From: Clostridiales bacterium
GTDB taxonomy: Bacteria; Bacillota; Clostridia; Oscillospirales; Oscillospiraceae
Assembly (NCBI GenBank): GCA_004558115.1
Contig: SFDT01000008.1
Location: 1-54,709, forward strand
Direction of reading: 5' to 3'
Length of the DNA stretch: 54,709 nt
Below, piece after piece: positions 24,264 to 31,771 of this stretch. The notes under the pieces were generated by a model. The model searched no databases. It saw only the letters and a list, made by a program, of their open reading frames with translations, and had not been told where the DNA came from. Position 1 is the first letter of the stretch. Every line of letters begins with the position of its first letter. Both the position numbers and the translations under genes were made by a program.

Positions 24264-25663
24264 AAGACATTTTGGACTTTTTTGCCCACGAAGACGATTT
24301 TCCCGACCTGGACAGCACCGGCGCCGCGGAGCGGCTGAGCCGGGCCATCCAGTGCCGCACCATCAATTGCGCGGACCACAGCCTCACTGACTTCGGCGAG
24401 TTCGACAAGCTCCACGCCCTCATCCGGGAAAGCTACCCCCACGTCATGGCCGCCGGCACCTTTGAGGTCATCGGCCACCACAGTCTGCTCATCACCCTGC
24501 CCGGCAGCGACGCTTCCCTGCGGCCCTGCCTGTTCATGTCCCACCAGGACGTGGTGCCGGTGGTGGAGGGCACGGAGGACGACTGGACCCATCCGGCCTT
24601 TTCCGGCGCCATTGCCGACGGCTACATCTGGGGCCGGGGCACCCTGGACATCAAAAACCAGGTGTTCGGCTGCCTGGAGGCGGCGGAGTACCTGCTCGCC
24701 CACGGCAAGACCTTTGCCAGGACGGTGTACCTGTCCTTCGGCGACGACGAGGAGACGCTGAACCTGGGCGCCCGGGCCCTGGCGGAGACCCTGCAAAGCC
24801 GGGGCGTGACGCTGGAATTCGTGCTGGACGAGGGCGGCGGCAAAATCGAAAACGGCGCCCCCTACGGCGCGCCGGACACGTACCTCTCTCCCGTGGACCT
24901 GATGGAAAAGGGCTACGCGGACCTGGAGCTGTCCGTCAAGAGCCGGGGCGGCCACTCCAGCCGGCCCTTCGGCGGCACCTCCCTAGGCCACCTGAGCCAG
25001 GCCATCGCCCGCATGGTGGAAAACCCCTTCCCGGTGAAGCTGACGCCGGTGATGGTGGGCGCTTTCAAGGCCCTGGCTCCCTACATCACGGAGGAGCCGC
25101 TCAAGTCCCTGGTGCAGGATGTGGAGGGCAACGCCGACGCCATCGCCCGTATCTGCGCCCAGCGGCGGGAGCTGTTCCCCTTCGTTACCACCACCATCGC
25201 CCCCACCGTCATCCGGGGCAGCAGCGCCGCCTGCAACGTCATGCCCCAGGACATGAGCGCCGTGGTGAACTTCCGCATCGCCGAGGGAGAGACCGTGGAG
25301 GAGCTGCTCTCCCACGTCCGCGCCGCCATCGGCGACGAGACCGTGTCCCTGCGGTTTTTACAGGCCAACGACCCCTCCGCCACCGCCCGCACCGACGGCT
25401 ACGGCTACGCCAGGCTGACGGAGGCCATGGGCCGGTATTTTCAGGATGTGGTGTTTGTGCCTTCCCTCACCGCCGGCGCCACCGACGCCCACCACTATGA
25501 GATCATCTGCGACACCTGCCTGCGGTGCAGCCCCTTCATGGCTTCGCCGGAGGATGTGGCCCGGGGCGTTCACGGCACGGATGAGCGCATTTCCCTGCGG
25601 TCTTACGCCCAGGGCATCCGGGTGCTCATCCACCTGATGGACACAGCCGCCGTCCATCCCTGA
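24260..25663 (+). CDS. M20-family metallopeptidase in the lysine-riboswitch operon
   Basis: A 467-residue zinc aminoacylase/dipeptidase of the M20 family, PM20D1/CPS1-like by length and by motifs. Metal ligands: His and Asp in LFMSHQDVVPV, Asp in WGRGTLDIKNQ, Glu in FGDDEETLNL (GHDEE-like but with Asp for His), Asp/Glu in LDEGGG, and a late His in TAGATDAHHY. There is no signal peptide, so it is cytoplasmic. It overlaps the ABC ATPase gene by four bases and ends at terminator 25674, so it is under the lysine riboswitch. Likely job: release lysine (or diaminopimelate) from an imported dipeptide or N-acyl derivative. Substrate inferred. Confidence 0.87.
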   Translation: MKDILDFFAHEDDFPDLDSTGAAERLSRAIQCRTINCADHSLTDFGEFDKLHALIRESYPHVMAAGTFEVIGHHSLLITLPGSDASLRPCLFMSHQDVVPVVEGTEDDWTHPAFSGAIADGYIWGRGTLDIKNQVFGCLEAAEYLLAHGKTFARTVYLSFGDDEETLNLGARALAETLQSRGVTLEFVLDEGGGKIENGAPYGAPDTYLSPVDLMEKGYADLELSVKSRGGHSSRPFGGTSLGHLSQAIARMVENPFPVKLTPVMVGAFKALAPYITEEPLKSLVQDVEGNADAIARICAQRRELFPFVTTTIAPTVIRGSSAACNVMPQDMSAVVNFRIAEGETVEELLSHVRAAIGDETVSLRFLQANDPSATARTDGYGYARLTEAMGRYFQDVVFVPSLTAGATDAHHYEIICDTCLRCSPFMASPEDVARGVHGTDERISLRSYAQGIRVLIHLMDTAAVHP

Positions 25664-25673
25664 CCCTCTCTAA

Positions 25674-25708
25674 GTCCTCCGGGGCCTCGGCTCCGGGGGG
25701 CTTTTTTT
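25674..25708 (+). terminator. Terminator of the lysine operon
   Basis: GTCCTCCGG pairs with CCGGGGGGC (two G-T pairs), then TTTTTTT (25702-25708). Confidence 0.7.
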
Positions 25709-25872
25709 CGACGGGGAAGGGCCCCGTTCCCGCCGGAAATGCATAAATTTTCCATTTCCAGCAAAATACAGGGACACTCGACAGATTCCGGCAGAATCCC
25801 CCTTTTATTTTGTGTATGATAAATACATCGCATCCAATATCTTGTGCCACTTCAGAAAGGATGAGGGCCCAT

Positions 25873-26037
25873 ATGCAAACGATCTCCAAAGAGTACACCC
25901 TGTTGTTCAACGCCATGACCGATGCGGAGGAGACTTTGGCGCGTCTGCGCCAAACCTTGATAGATGCCCAGCGCCGGGCGGAGGAACTTTATCTGGAACA
26001 GGAGGGGGATTGCGCCATCCCCCAACAGACCCACTGA
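25873..26037 (+). CDS. Small conserved-looking protein, 54 residues, function unknown
   Basis: MQTISKEYTLLFNAMTDAEE… to …DCAIPQQTH, mostly helical, charged, with leucine spacing consistent with a short coiled coil (about residues 12-45). AAAGGATGAGG precedes ATG 25873 and a strong terminator follows 5 bases after the stop, both signs of a real gene. I have an impression that similar ~50-residue proteins are common in gut Clostridia, but cannot name a family. An upstream in-frame ATG (25810) lacks a ribosome site. It lies just upstream of the hybrid kinase but as its own unit. Confidence 0.7.
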   Translation: MQTISKEYTLLFNAMTDAEETLARLRQTLIDAQRRAEELYLEQEGDCAIPQQTH

Positions 26038-26042
26038 TGACT

Positions 26043-26074
26043 GCCCGCCGGCTCTGCCGGCGGGCAAAGTTTTT
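26043..26074 (+). terminator. Terminator after the 54-residue gene
   Basis: Arms GCCCGCCGGC (26043-26052) and complement (26056-26065), loop TCT, then AAAGTTTTT. Confidence 0.85.
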
Positions 26075-26164
26075 CCCCACCGCGTTGCATCCCGCCCGCC
26101 GGTGCGGTACAATGGAGGCAGCCGTCCCCCGTCTTTGCCGGGGACATCCGGGGAGGAGAGCGCC

Positions 26165-28939
26165 ATGTCTGACCTGTTTCAAACTTCAGAGGACCTGCGG
26201 TCCTTTCTCGCCAACGCCGCCGACGGCGCGGCCGCCTACGCCGCCGACCCGGACTTTACCGCTCTGTGGGCGTCCGATTCCCTGGCGGAGCTGCTGGGCT
26301 TTTCCGGCCAGCCGGCGGAACGCTTTTTGACCCGGGAACGCATCCATCCCAACGATCTGCTCCGGGTGGCCCGCGTCGTCCGCCCCGCCGCGGAGGCCCG
26401 GTGTCCCTTTTCCGTGGAGTTCCGCCTGCTCCGCGCCGACAACCGGCCTCTCCGGGTAAAGGTCCGGGGCGTGCCCACCGGCGAGCTGTATCAAAACCGC
26501 TGGCCGGTCTTTTGCCAGCTGTACACGGTTCTGCCCCAGGGGGAGGTGGTCCCGGAATCCACGGTGGAGCAGTACCGGCAGATCCAGGAGGTCTATGATG
26601 ACCAGCCCTGTCCGCTGCTGTGGCTGTCCCCGGGAAACGACCCGGAGATCCGCTATGTCAATCTGGCGGGCATCCGCCTGCTGGGTTACCCCGACCGGGA
26701 CCGCTTTTTGCGGACTGCCAGCTTCCGTCTGGGGGATTATCTGCCCCCGGAGGATCTGGCAGAGGCAGTCAGCGCCCTGTCAAGCCTGACCCAGGCGGAA
26801 GACCAGGTGCTGTTTTCCTGCCGTATTCGGGACGCCGCCGGCACCACCCGCTGGATGAGCGCGGCCGCCCAGATGCGCCGGGCCCTGTCCGGCAATCTGT
26901 TGATCCACTGTATTTTTTCCGACATCACCCGTCAAAAGCTGGCGGAGCTGGATACCCTCCGCCGCTACCAGACGGAGGTGGACTTTCTCTCCGCCACCCA
27001 GAGCGAGGCCCTGATGGGGAAGCTCTGGGCCAATATCTCCCGGGACAAGCTGCTGGATGTGGCGGAGAGCCGGGACCTCTCCCCACTGGAGCTCTACGGC
27101 AGCTACACAGAGGTCATCCGCCGCACCGCGGCCCTGTGCGCCTCCGGCGATATGGCCGGACAGCTGACACGGGCCTTCTCTCCCGCCGCCCTGCAAGCCC
27201 TGTTCGCCTCCGGCCAGACCAGCCGCACCATGGAATACCGCCGACGCACGGCAAACGGCTCCATTCGCTGGGTGCGGACCTATGCCAAGCTGTACCGGGA
27301 TGTGGAGAGCGGGGACACCATGGGCTTCGTCTACACCTACGACATCGACCAGGAACGGACCTCCGCCGCCATCATCAACCGGCTGGTGGACATGGAATTC
27401 GGTTTTCTGGGCCTGCTGAATGTGAAGGACCGGAAGCTGACCTGCTACCGCAACGGCCAGCTGGAAGCCCAGCTCCAGGTGGACCATGTGATAGACTACG
27501 AGGAGGAGCTGGAGCGCTTCATCCTCCGCTTTATCATCGACGAGCAGCGGGAAGCTGCCCGCCGGGCCTTCCGGCTGTCCGCCATCCACAGAGGCCTGCG
27601 GACCGACGATTCATACAACTTGTCTTTTTCCGTGCTGGAAAACGGCCAGCTCCGCCGGAAGCGGTGGCGGATGGCCTATCTGGACGACACTCACACCACC
27701 ATTCTCTTTACCCGGTCGGACATCACCGGATTGTTTCGGGTGCAGGAGCGGCAAAAGCAGGTTTTGCAGACCGCCCTGGACCGGGCGGAGCAGGCCAGCG
27801 CCGCCAAAAGCGAGTTCCTCTCCCGCATGAGCCACGAGATCCGAACCCCCATGAACGCCATTATCGGCATGAACGCCCTGGCCGCCCAGAGCCTCCGGGA
27901 CCCGGCGCAGGCGGCGGCGTGCATCGCCAAGGTGGATAACTCCGCCCGGTATCTGCTGTCCCTCATCAATGACATTCTGGATATGAGCCGCATCGAAAGC
28001 GGCAAGCTGGCCTTGAAAGAGGGGGACATCTATCTCAGCCGCTTCCTGCGGGACATCGACACCATCTGCCAGGAGCAGGCGGCAGAGCGAAAAGTGGATT
28101 ACCGCTCGGAGCTGCCCCTGCTGCCGGACGGCCCCTACCGGGGCGACGGTATGAAGCTCCGCCAAGTCCTCATCAACCTGGTGGCAAACGCCATCAAATT
28201 CACACCGCCCGGCGGCTCTGTCCGCCTGTCCGTCCGCCAGGAGCCCTCCCGGGGCGCCGTGCCCTGGATGCGCTTTACCGTCACCGACACCGGCATCGGC
28301 ATCAGCCCGGAGTTCCAAAAGCGGATGTTCCGCCCCTTTGAGCAGGCGGACACCGGCACCACCAGCGCATACGGCGGCACCGGACTGGGCCTTGCCATCA
28401 GCAAGAACCTGGTGGAGCTCATGGGCGGCCGCATCACGGCGGAATCCGCCCCCGGCAAGGGCTCCCGGTTCACGGTGCGGGTGCCGCTCCCCCTGCCGGA
28501 GCCGCCCGCGCCCGGCGCGGCTGCCCACCCCTCGTCCCCGTCCTCCCTCCCGGACCTGGCGGGGAGGCGGTGCCTGCTGGCGGAGGACCATCCCCTCAAT
28601 GCCGAGATCGCCCGGCGGCTGCTGGAGGCCCGGGGCATGGCCGTGGACATCGCCGCCAACGGCCGGGAGGCACTGGAGGCATTCTCCCGTTCTCCCGGGG
28701 GCTTCTACGACCTGGTCCTCATGGATATCCGCATGCCGGTAATGGACGGCCTGGCCGCCGCCAGGGCCATCCGCCGCCTGGAGCGGCCCGATGCATCTTC
28801 GGTGCCCATTTTGGCCATGAGCGCCAACGCCTTTGAGGAGGACCGGGAGACCTCCCGCGCCGCCGGCATGAACGCCCACCTGGCCAAGCCCGTTGAGCCG
28901 GCGGAGCTGTACGACACCATTGGAGCTTTTATGAAATAA
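26165..28939 (+). CDS. Soluble multi-PAS hybrid histidine kinase with C-terminal receiver
   Basis: A 924-residue cytoplasmic sensor with no membrane helix. PAS-like domains occupy about 20-125 and 140-260 (EIRYVNLAGIRLLGYPDRD, then RDAAGTTRWMSAAAQMRR), with one or two more PAS-like stretches at about 265-535 (RTANGSIRWVRTYAKLYRDV). HisKA has H557 in FLSRMSHEIRTPMNAIIG. HATPase_c has LINLVANAIKFTPPGG, TDTGIGISPEFQKRMF and GGTGLGLAISKNLVELMGG. The receiver has D854 in LVLMDIRMPVMDG. There is no output domain, so it should phosphorylate a response regulator encoded elsewhere. ATG 26165 follows GGGGAGGAGA; earlier in-frame starts lack a site. Nfo lies 12 bases downstream. Confidence 0.9.
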   Translation: MSDLFQTSEDLRSFLANAADGAAAYAADPDFTALWASDSLAELLGFSGQPAERFLTRERIHPNDLLRVARVVRPAAEARCPFSVEFRLLRADNRPLRVKVRGVPTGELYQNRWPVFCQLYTVLPQGEVVPESTVEQYRQIQEVYDDQPCPLLWLSPGNDPEIRYVNLAGIRLLGYPDRDRFLRTASFRLGDYLPPEDLAEAVSALSSLTQAEDQVLFSCRIRDAAGTTRWMSAAAQMRRALSGNLLIHCIFSDITRQKLAELDTLRRYQTEVDFLSATQSEALMGKLWANISRDKLLDVAESRDLSPLELYGSYTEVIRRTAALCASGDMAGQLTRAFSPAALQALFASGQTSRTMEYRRRTANGSIRWVRTYAKLYRDVESGDTMGFVYTYDIDQERTSAAIINRLVDMEFGFLGLLNVKDRKLTCYRNGQLEAQLQVDHVIDYEEELERFILRFIIDEQREAARRAFRLSAIHRGLRTDDSYNLSFSVLENGQLRRKRWRMAYLDDTHTTILFTRSDITGLFRVQERQKQVLQTALDRAEQASAAKSEFLSRMSHEIRTPMNAIIGMNALAAQSLRDPAQAAACIAKVDNSARYLLSLINDILDMSRIESGKLALKEGDIYLSRFLRDIDTICQEQAAERKVDYRSELPLLPDGPYRGDGMKLRQVLINLVANAIKFTPPGGSVRLSVRQEPSRGAVPWMRFTVTDTGIGISPEFQKRMFRPFEQADTGTTSAYGGTGLGLAISKNLVELMGGRITAESAPGKGSRFTVRVPLPLPEPPAPGAAAHPSSPSSLPDLAGRRCLLAEDHPLNAEIARRLLEARGMAVDIAANGREALEAFSRSPGGFYDLVLMDIRMPVMDGLAAARAIRRLERPDASSVPILAMSANAFEEDRETSRAAGMNAHLAKPVEPAELYDTIGAFMK

Positions 28940-28951
28940 GGAGACTTCTTT

Positions 28952-29785
28952 ATGCTGCACATCGGCTGCCACCTGTCCTCCTCCAAGGGCTTTCTGGCCA
29001 TGGGCCGCCAGGCCCTGGCGCTGGGGGCGGACACCTTTCAATTTTTCACCCGCAATCCCCGGGGCAGCAGGGCCAAGGAGCTGGACAGCGCCGACGCGGC
29101 GGCCCTCATGGCCCTCATGGCGGAGCACCGCTTCGCCCCCATCATCGCCCACGCCCCCTACACCCTGAACCTGTGCGGCGCGGAGGAAAAAAACCGCGCC
29201 TTTGCCCGGGACACCATGGCCGACGACCTCCGCCGCCTGGAGCACCTGCCGGGGCAGTATTATAACTTCCACCCCGGCAGCCATGTGGGCCAAGGAACGG
29301 AGGCCGGCGTCACCTTCATCGCCCAGGGCCTCAATGACATCCTGCGGCCGGACCAGACCACCACCGTCCTGCTGGAGACCATGGCCGGCAAGGGCAGCGA
29401 GGTGGGCGGCCGGTTTGAGGAGCTGCGGGAAATTTTGGACCGGGTGGAGCTGTCCGATAAAATGGGCGTGTGCCTAGACACCTGCCATGTCTCCGACGCC
29501 GGGTATGACATCATCGGCGACCTGGACGGCGTGCTGACGGAATTTGACCGCTGCATCGGCCTGGAGCGGCTGAAGGCCGTCCACCTCAACGACAGCAAAA
29601 ATCCCACCGGCGCGAAAAAAGACCGCCACGAGCGCATCGGCCACGGCTGCATCGGCCTGGAGGCCCTGGCCCGGGTGGTCCGCCACCCGGCCCTGCGGGA
29701 TCTGCCCTTTTGCCTGGAGACCCCCAATGAGCTGCCGGGCTACGGGGAGGAGATCGCCTTCATGCGGCAGCAGGCGGCGCTGTGA
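28952..29785 (+). CDS. nfo: Endonuclease IV (AP endonuclease)
   Basis: A 277-residue xylose-isomerase-like TIM-barrel enzyme that cuts DNA at abasic sites in base-excision repair. Family signatures with zinc ligands: MLHIGCHLSSSKGF, NFHPGSHVGQG, LLETMAGKGSEVG, MGVCLDTCHVSDAGYD, HLNDSKNPTGAKKDRHERIG (C-terminal motif GHGCIG). Standard length. AAGGAGA precedes ATG 28952. Twelve bases behind the hybrid kinase, possibly co-transcribed. The second AP endonuclease type, exonuclease III, is encoded at 50199. Confidence 0.95.
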   Translation: MLHIGCHLSSSKGFLAMGRQALALGADTFQFFTRNPRGSRAKELDSADAAALMALMAEHRFAPIIAHAPYTLNLCGAEEKNRAFARDTMADDLRRLEHLPGQYYNFHPGSHVGQGTEAGVTFIAQGLNDILRPDQTTTVLLETMAGKGSEVGGRFEELREILDRVELSDKMGVCLDTCHVSDAGYDIIGDLDGVLTEFDRCIGLERLKAVHLNDSKNPTGAKKDRHERIGHGCIGLEALARVVRHPALRDLPFCLETPNELPGYGEEIAFMRQQAAL

Positions 29786-29795
29786 GGAGAATATA

Positions 29796-29832
29796 CAGCA
29801 CAGGGGCCGGACACTGTCCGGCCCCTGTGCTG
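29796..29832. terminator. Hairpin between nfo and the MacAB-like operon
   Basis: Arms CAGCACAGGGGCCGG (29796-29810) and complement (29818-29832), loop about seven bases. Convergent genes on both sides; no long T-run on either strand. Confidence 0.75.
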
Positions 29833-29837
29833 ATTCA

Positions 29838-31034
29838 TTACTCATACCGCAGTGCGTCGATGGGATTCAGGCACGCCGCCTTCTTAGCGGGAAGATAGCC
29901 AAACAGCACGCCGATGCCGGTGGACACGCCGAAGGCCAGCGCCACCGCCCCCAAGGTGGGGCTCACCGTCAAGCTGGCCTCTATGATGTTGGAGATGATC
30001 ACGGTGGCCACCGCCGACAGCGCGTCTCCCAGCAGGATGCCCAGCACGCCGCCCAGGGCGGAGGTGGTGGCCGCCTCGATGACGAATTGCCGCATGATGG
30101 CGCCCTCCTTGGCCCCCAGGGCCTTGCGGATGCCGATCTCCCGGGTCCGCTCCGTGACGGACACCAGCATGATGTTCATGATGCCAATGCCGCCCACCAC
30201 CAGGGAGATGGCCGCGATGGCCGCCAGCACGTAAATGATCATGTTCACCATGGAGTTCATGGTGTCCAGCATCTCAGACATGCTGACCACCGTGTAGGCG
30301 TTCTCGTCCTCAAAGATGCTGTACAGCTCATTTTCCACCAGCGTTTTGGCCTGGGCGATCTGCTCCTTGTCCCGCACCGCCACGGTATAGCTGCTGATGG
30401 TGCCGGTGTAACTCATCCGGGCGGCGGTGGAATAGGGGAGGTACAGGCAGTCGTCCGTGCCGCCCTCCTCCAGGTCCTCGGCTTTCTGGGCCATGACGCC
30501 CACGATGGTCAGCATGTTCTGGCCCAGCTTGATGGTCTGGCCCACGGCGCTGCCGCCGAAGTAGGCCATATTCAGATATTGACCGATGACGCAGACCTTT
30601 TTCCGGTCCGCCATATCCGTATACTGGAGGCCGCGGCCCTGGGCGATCTCATAGCCCTTCATGGAAAAATAGTCCTCGCTGACGCCGCTGACCGTGGAGG
30701 AGGACACCGTGTCGCTGCCGATCTTCAGGGGAAAGGACACGGACACCGTGGGGGAGAGCTGCTTGAAAAGGTCGGCATGTTCGCTGACCATGTCGTACAT
30801 CTGGTCCTCGGACACGGAGCGGGAGGAGCCCCGCCCCATGATCATCACCGTCAGGGAGTCCGTGCCCAGGTCGGCGAAGCTGTCCTCAATATAGCCCTGC
30901 ATACCGTTGCCCAGGCCCACGATGACAATGACGGCGGTGACGCCGATGACGATGCCCAGCATGGTGAGAAAGGTACGCATCTTGCTGCCCCAGATATTTT
31001 TCAGCGCCAGCTGAAAGGTCTCCAGAAAGCTCAC
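29838..31034 (-). CDS. MacB-like ABC transporter permease
   Basis: A 398-residue permease with one N-terminal membrane helix (MLGIVIGVTAVIVIVGLGNG), a large extracellular MacB_PCD domain (about 45-270) and three C-terminal helices in an FtsX domain (IYVLAAIAAISLVVGGIGIMNIMLVS, then TREIGIRKALGAKEGAI). This type uses a mechanical lever to push substrates such as peptides or macrolides outward instead of carrying them across the bilayer. Last gene of a three-gene minus-strand operon, overlapping the ATPase gene by four bases. Confidence 0.93.
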   Translation of the reverse strand: MSFLETFQLALKNIWGSKMRTFLTMLGIVIGVTAVIVIVGLGNGMQGYIEDSFADLGTDSLTVMIMGRGSSRSVSEDQMYDMVSEHADLFKQLSPTVSVSFPLKIGSDTVSSSTVSGVSEDYFSMKGYEIAQGRGLQYTDMADRKKVCVIGQYLNMAYFGGSAVGQTIKLGQNMLTIVGVMAQKAEDLEEGGTDDCLYLPYSTAARMSYTGTISSYTVAVRDKEQIAQAKTLVENELYSIFEDENAYTVVSMSEMLDTMNSMVNMIIYVLAAIAAISLVVGGIGIMNIMLVSVTERTREIGIRKALGAKEGAIMRQFVIEAATTSALGGVLGILLGDALSAVATVIISNIIEASLTVSPTLGAVALAFGVSTGIGVLFGYLPAKKAACLNPIDALRYE

Positions 31035-31771
31035 AGGGACACACCGTCCTTTCCGGCCATATTGGGCCGCACCACGGCCTCCGGGGCACGGGCGTCGCCG
31101 TCGTAGATGACCCGGCCGTCCTCCAGGCGGATGATCCGCTGGGCCTGGACGGCAATGGAGTTGTCGTGGGTAATGAGGACCACGGTGTTTCCGGCCTCAT
31201 GGATTTTTTGCAGCAGCGACAGCACCTCCCGGCTGGTGTGGGAATCCAGGGCGCCGGTGGGCTCATCCGCCAGAATGACGGCCGGCTCTCCCACCAGAGC
31301 CCGGGCAATGGACGCCCGCTGCTGCTGGCCGCCGGAGAGCTGGTTGGGCCTGTGCTTCAGCTTGTCGCTCAGGCCCACCAGCTCCAAAGCCAGCTTTGCC
31401 CGCTCATGGCGCTCCGCCTTGGGCACGCCGGCGTACATGAGGGGCACCTCCACGTTTTCCAGCAGCGTCAGCTTGGGCAGCAGGTTGTATTGCTGGAAGA
31501 TGAAGCCCAGCATTTTGTTGCGGATCTCCGCCAGCTCATTTTTGTCCATGGCGCCCACGTCCTGGCCCCCCAGCAAATAGGTGCCGGAGGTCGGCACATC
31601 CAGGCAGCCGATGATGTTCATGCAGGTAGACTTGCCGGAGCCGGACTGGCCCACAATGGCCACAAATTCCCCCCGGTCGATTCGCATGGAGATGTGGTCG
31701 GCCGCCCGGACGACGGCGTCGCCCATGTAGTACGTCTTGCAGACGTCCCGGAATTCAATCAGAGCACTCAT
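31031..31771 (-). CDS. MacB/LolD-type ABC ATPase
   Basis: A 246-residue ATPase: Walker A GQSGSGKSTCMNIIG, Q-loop FIFQQYNLLPKLT, signature LSGGQQQRASIARAL, Walker B VILADEPTGALD, switch His VVLITHD. The ATG overlaps the stop of the adaptor gene upstream (ATGA), and its stop overlaps the permease start, so the three are translationally coupled. Drives the permease at 29838. Confidence 0.95.
   Translation of the reverse strand: MSALIEFRDVCKTYYMGDAVVRAADHISMRIDRGEFVAIVGQSGSGKSTCMNIIGCLDVPTSGTYLLGGQDVGAMDKNELAEIRNKMLGFIFQQYNLLPKLTLLENVEVPLMYAGVPKAERHERAKLALELVGLSDKLKHRPNQLSGGQQQRASIARALVGEPAVILADEPTGALDSHTSREVLSLLQKIHEAGNTVVLITHDNSIAVQAQRIIRLEDGRVIYDGDARAPEAVVRPNMAGKDGVSL

Noticed and set aside
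25873..26037. Toxin-antitoxin component
   Set aside because: The small protein has no partner gene, no DNA-binding motif and its own terminator, so there is no support for a toxin-antitoxin pair.
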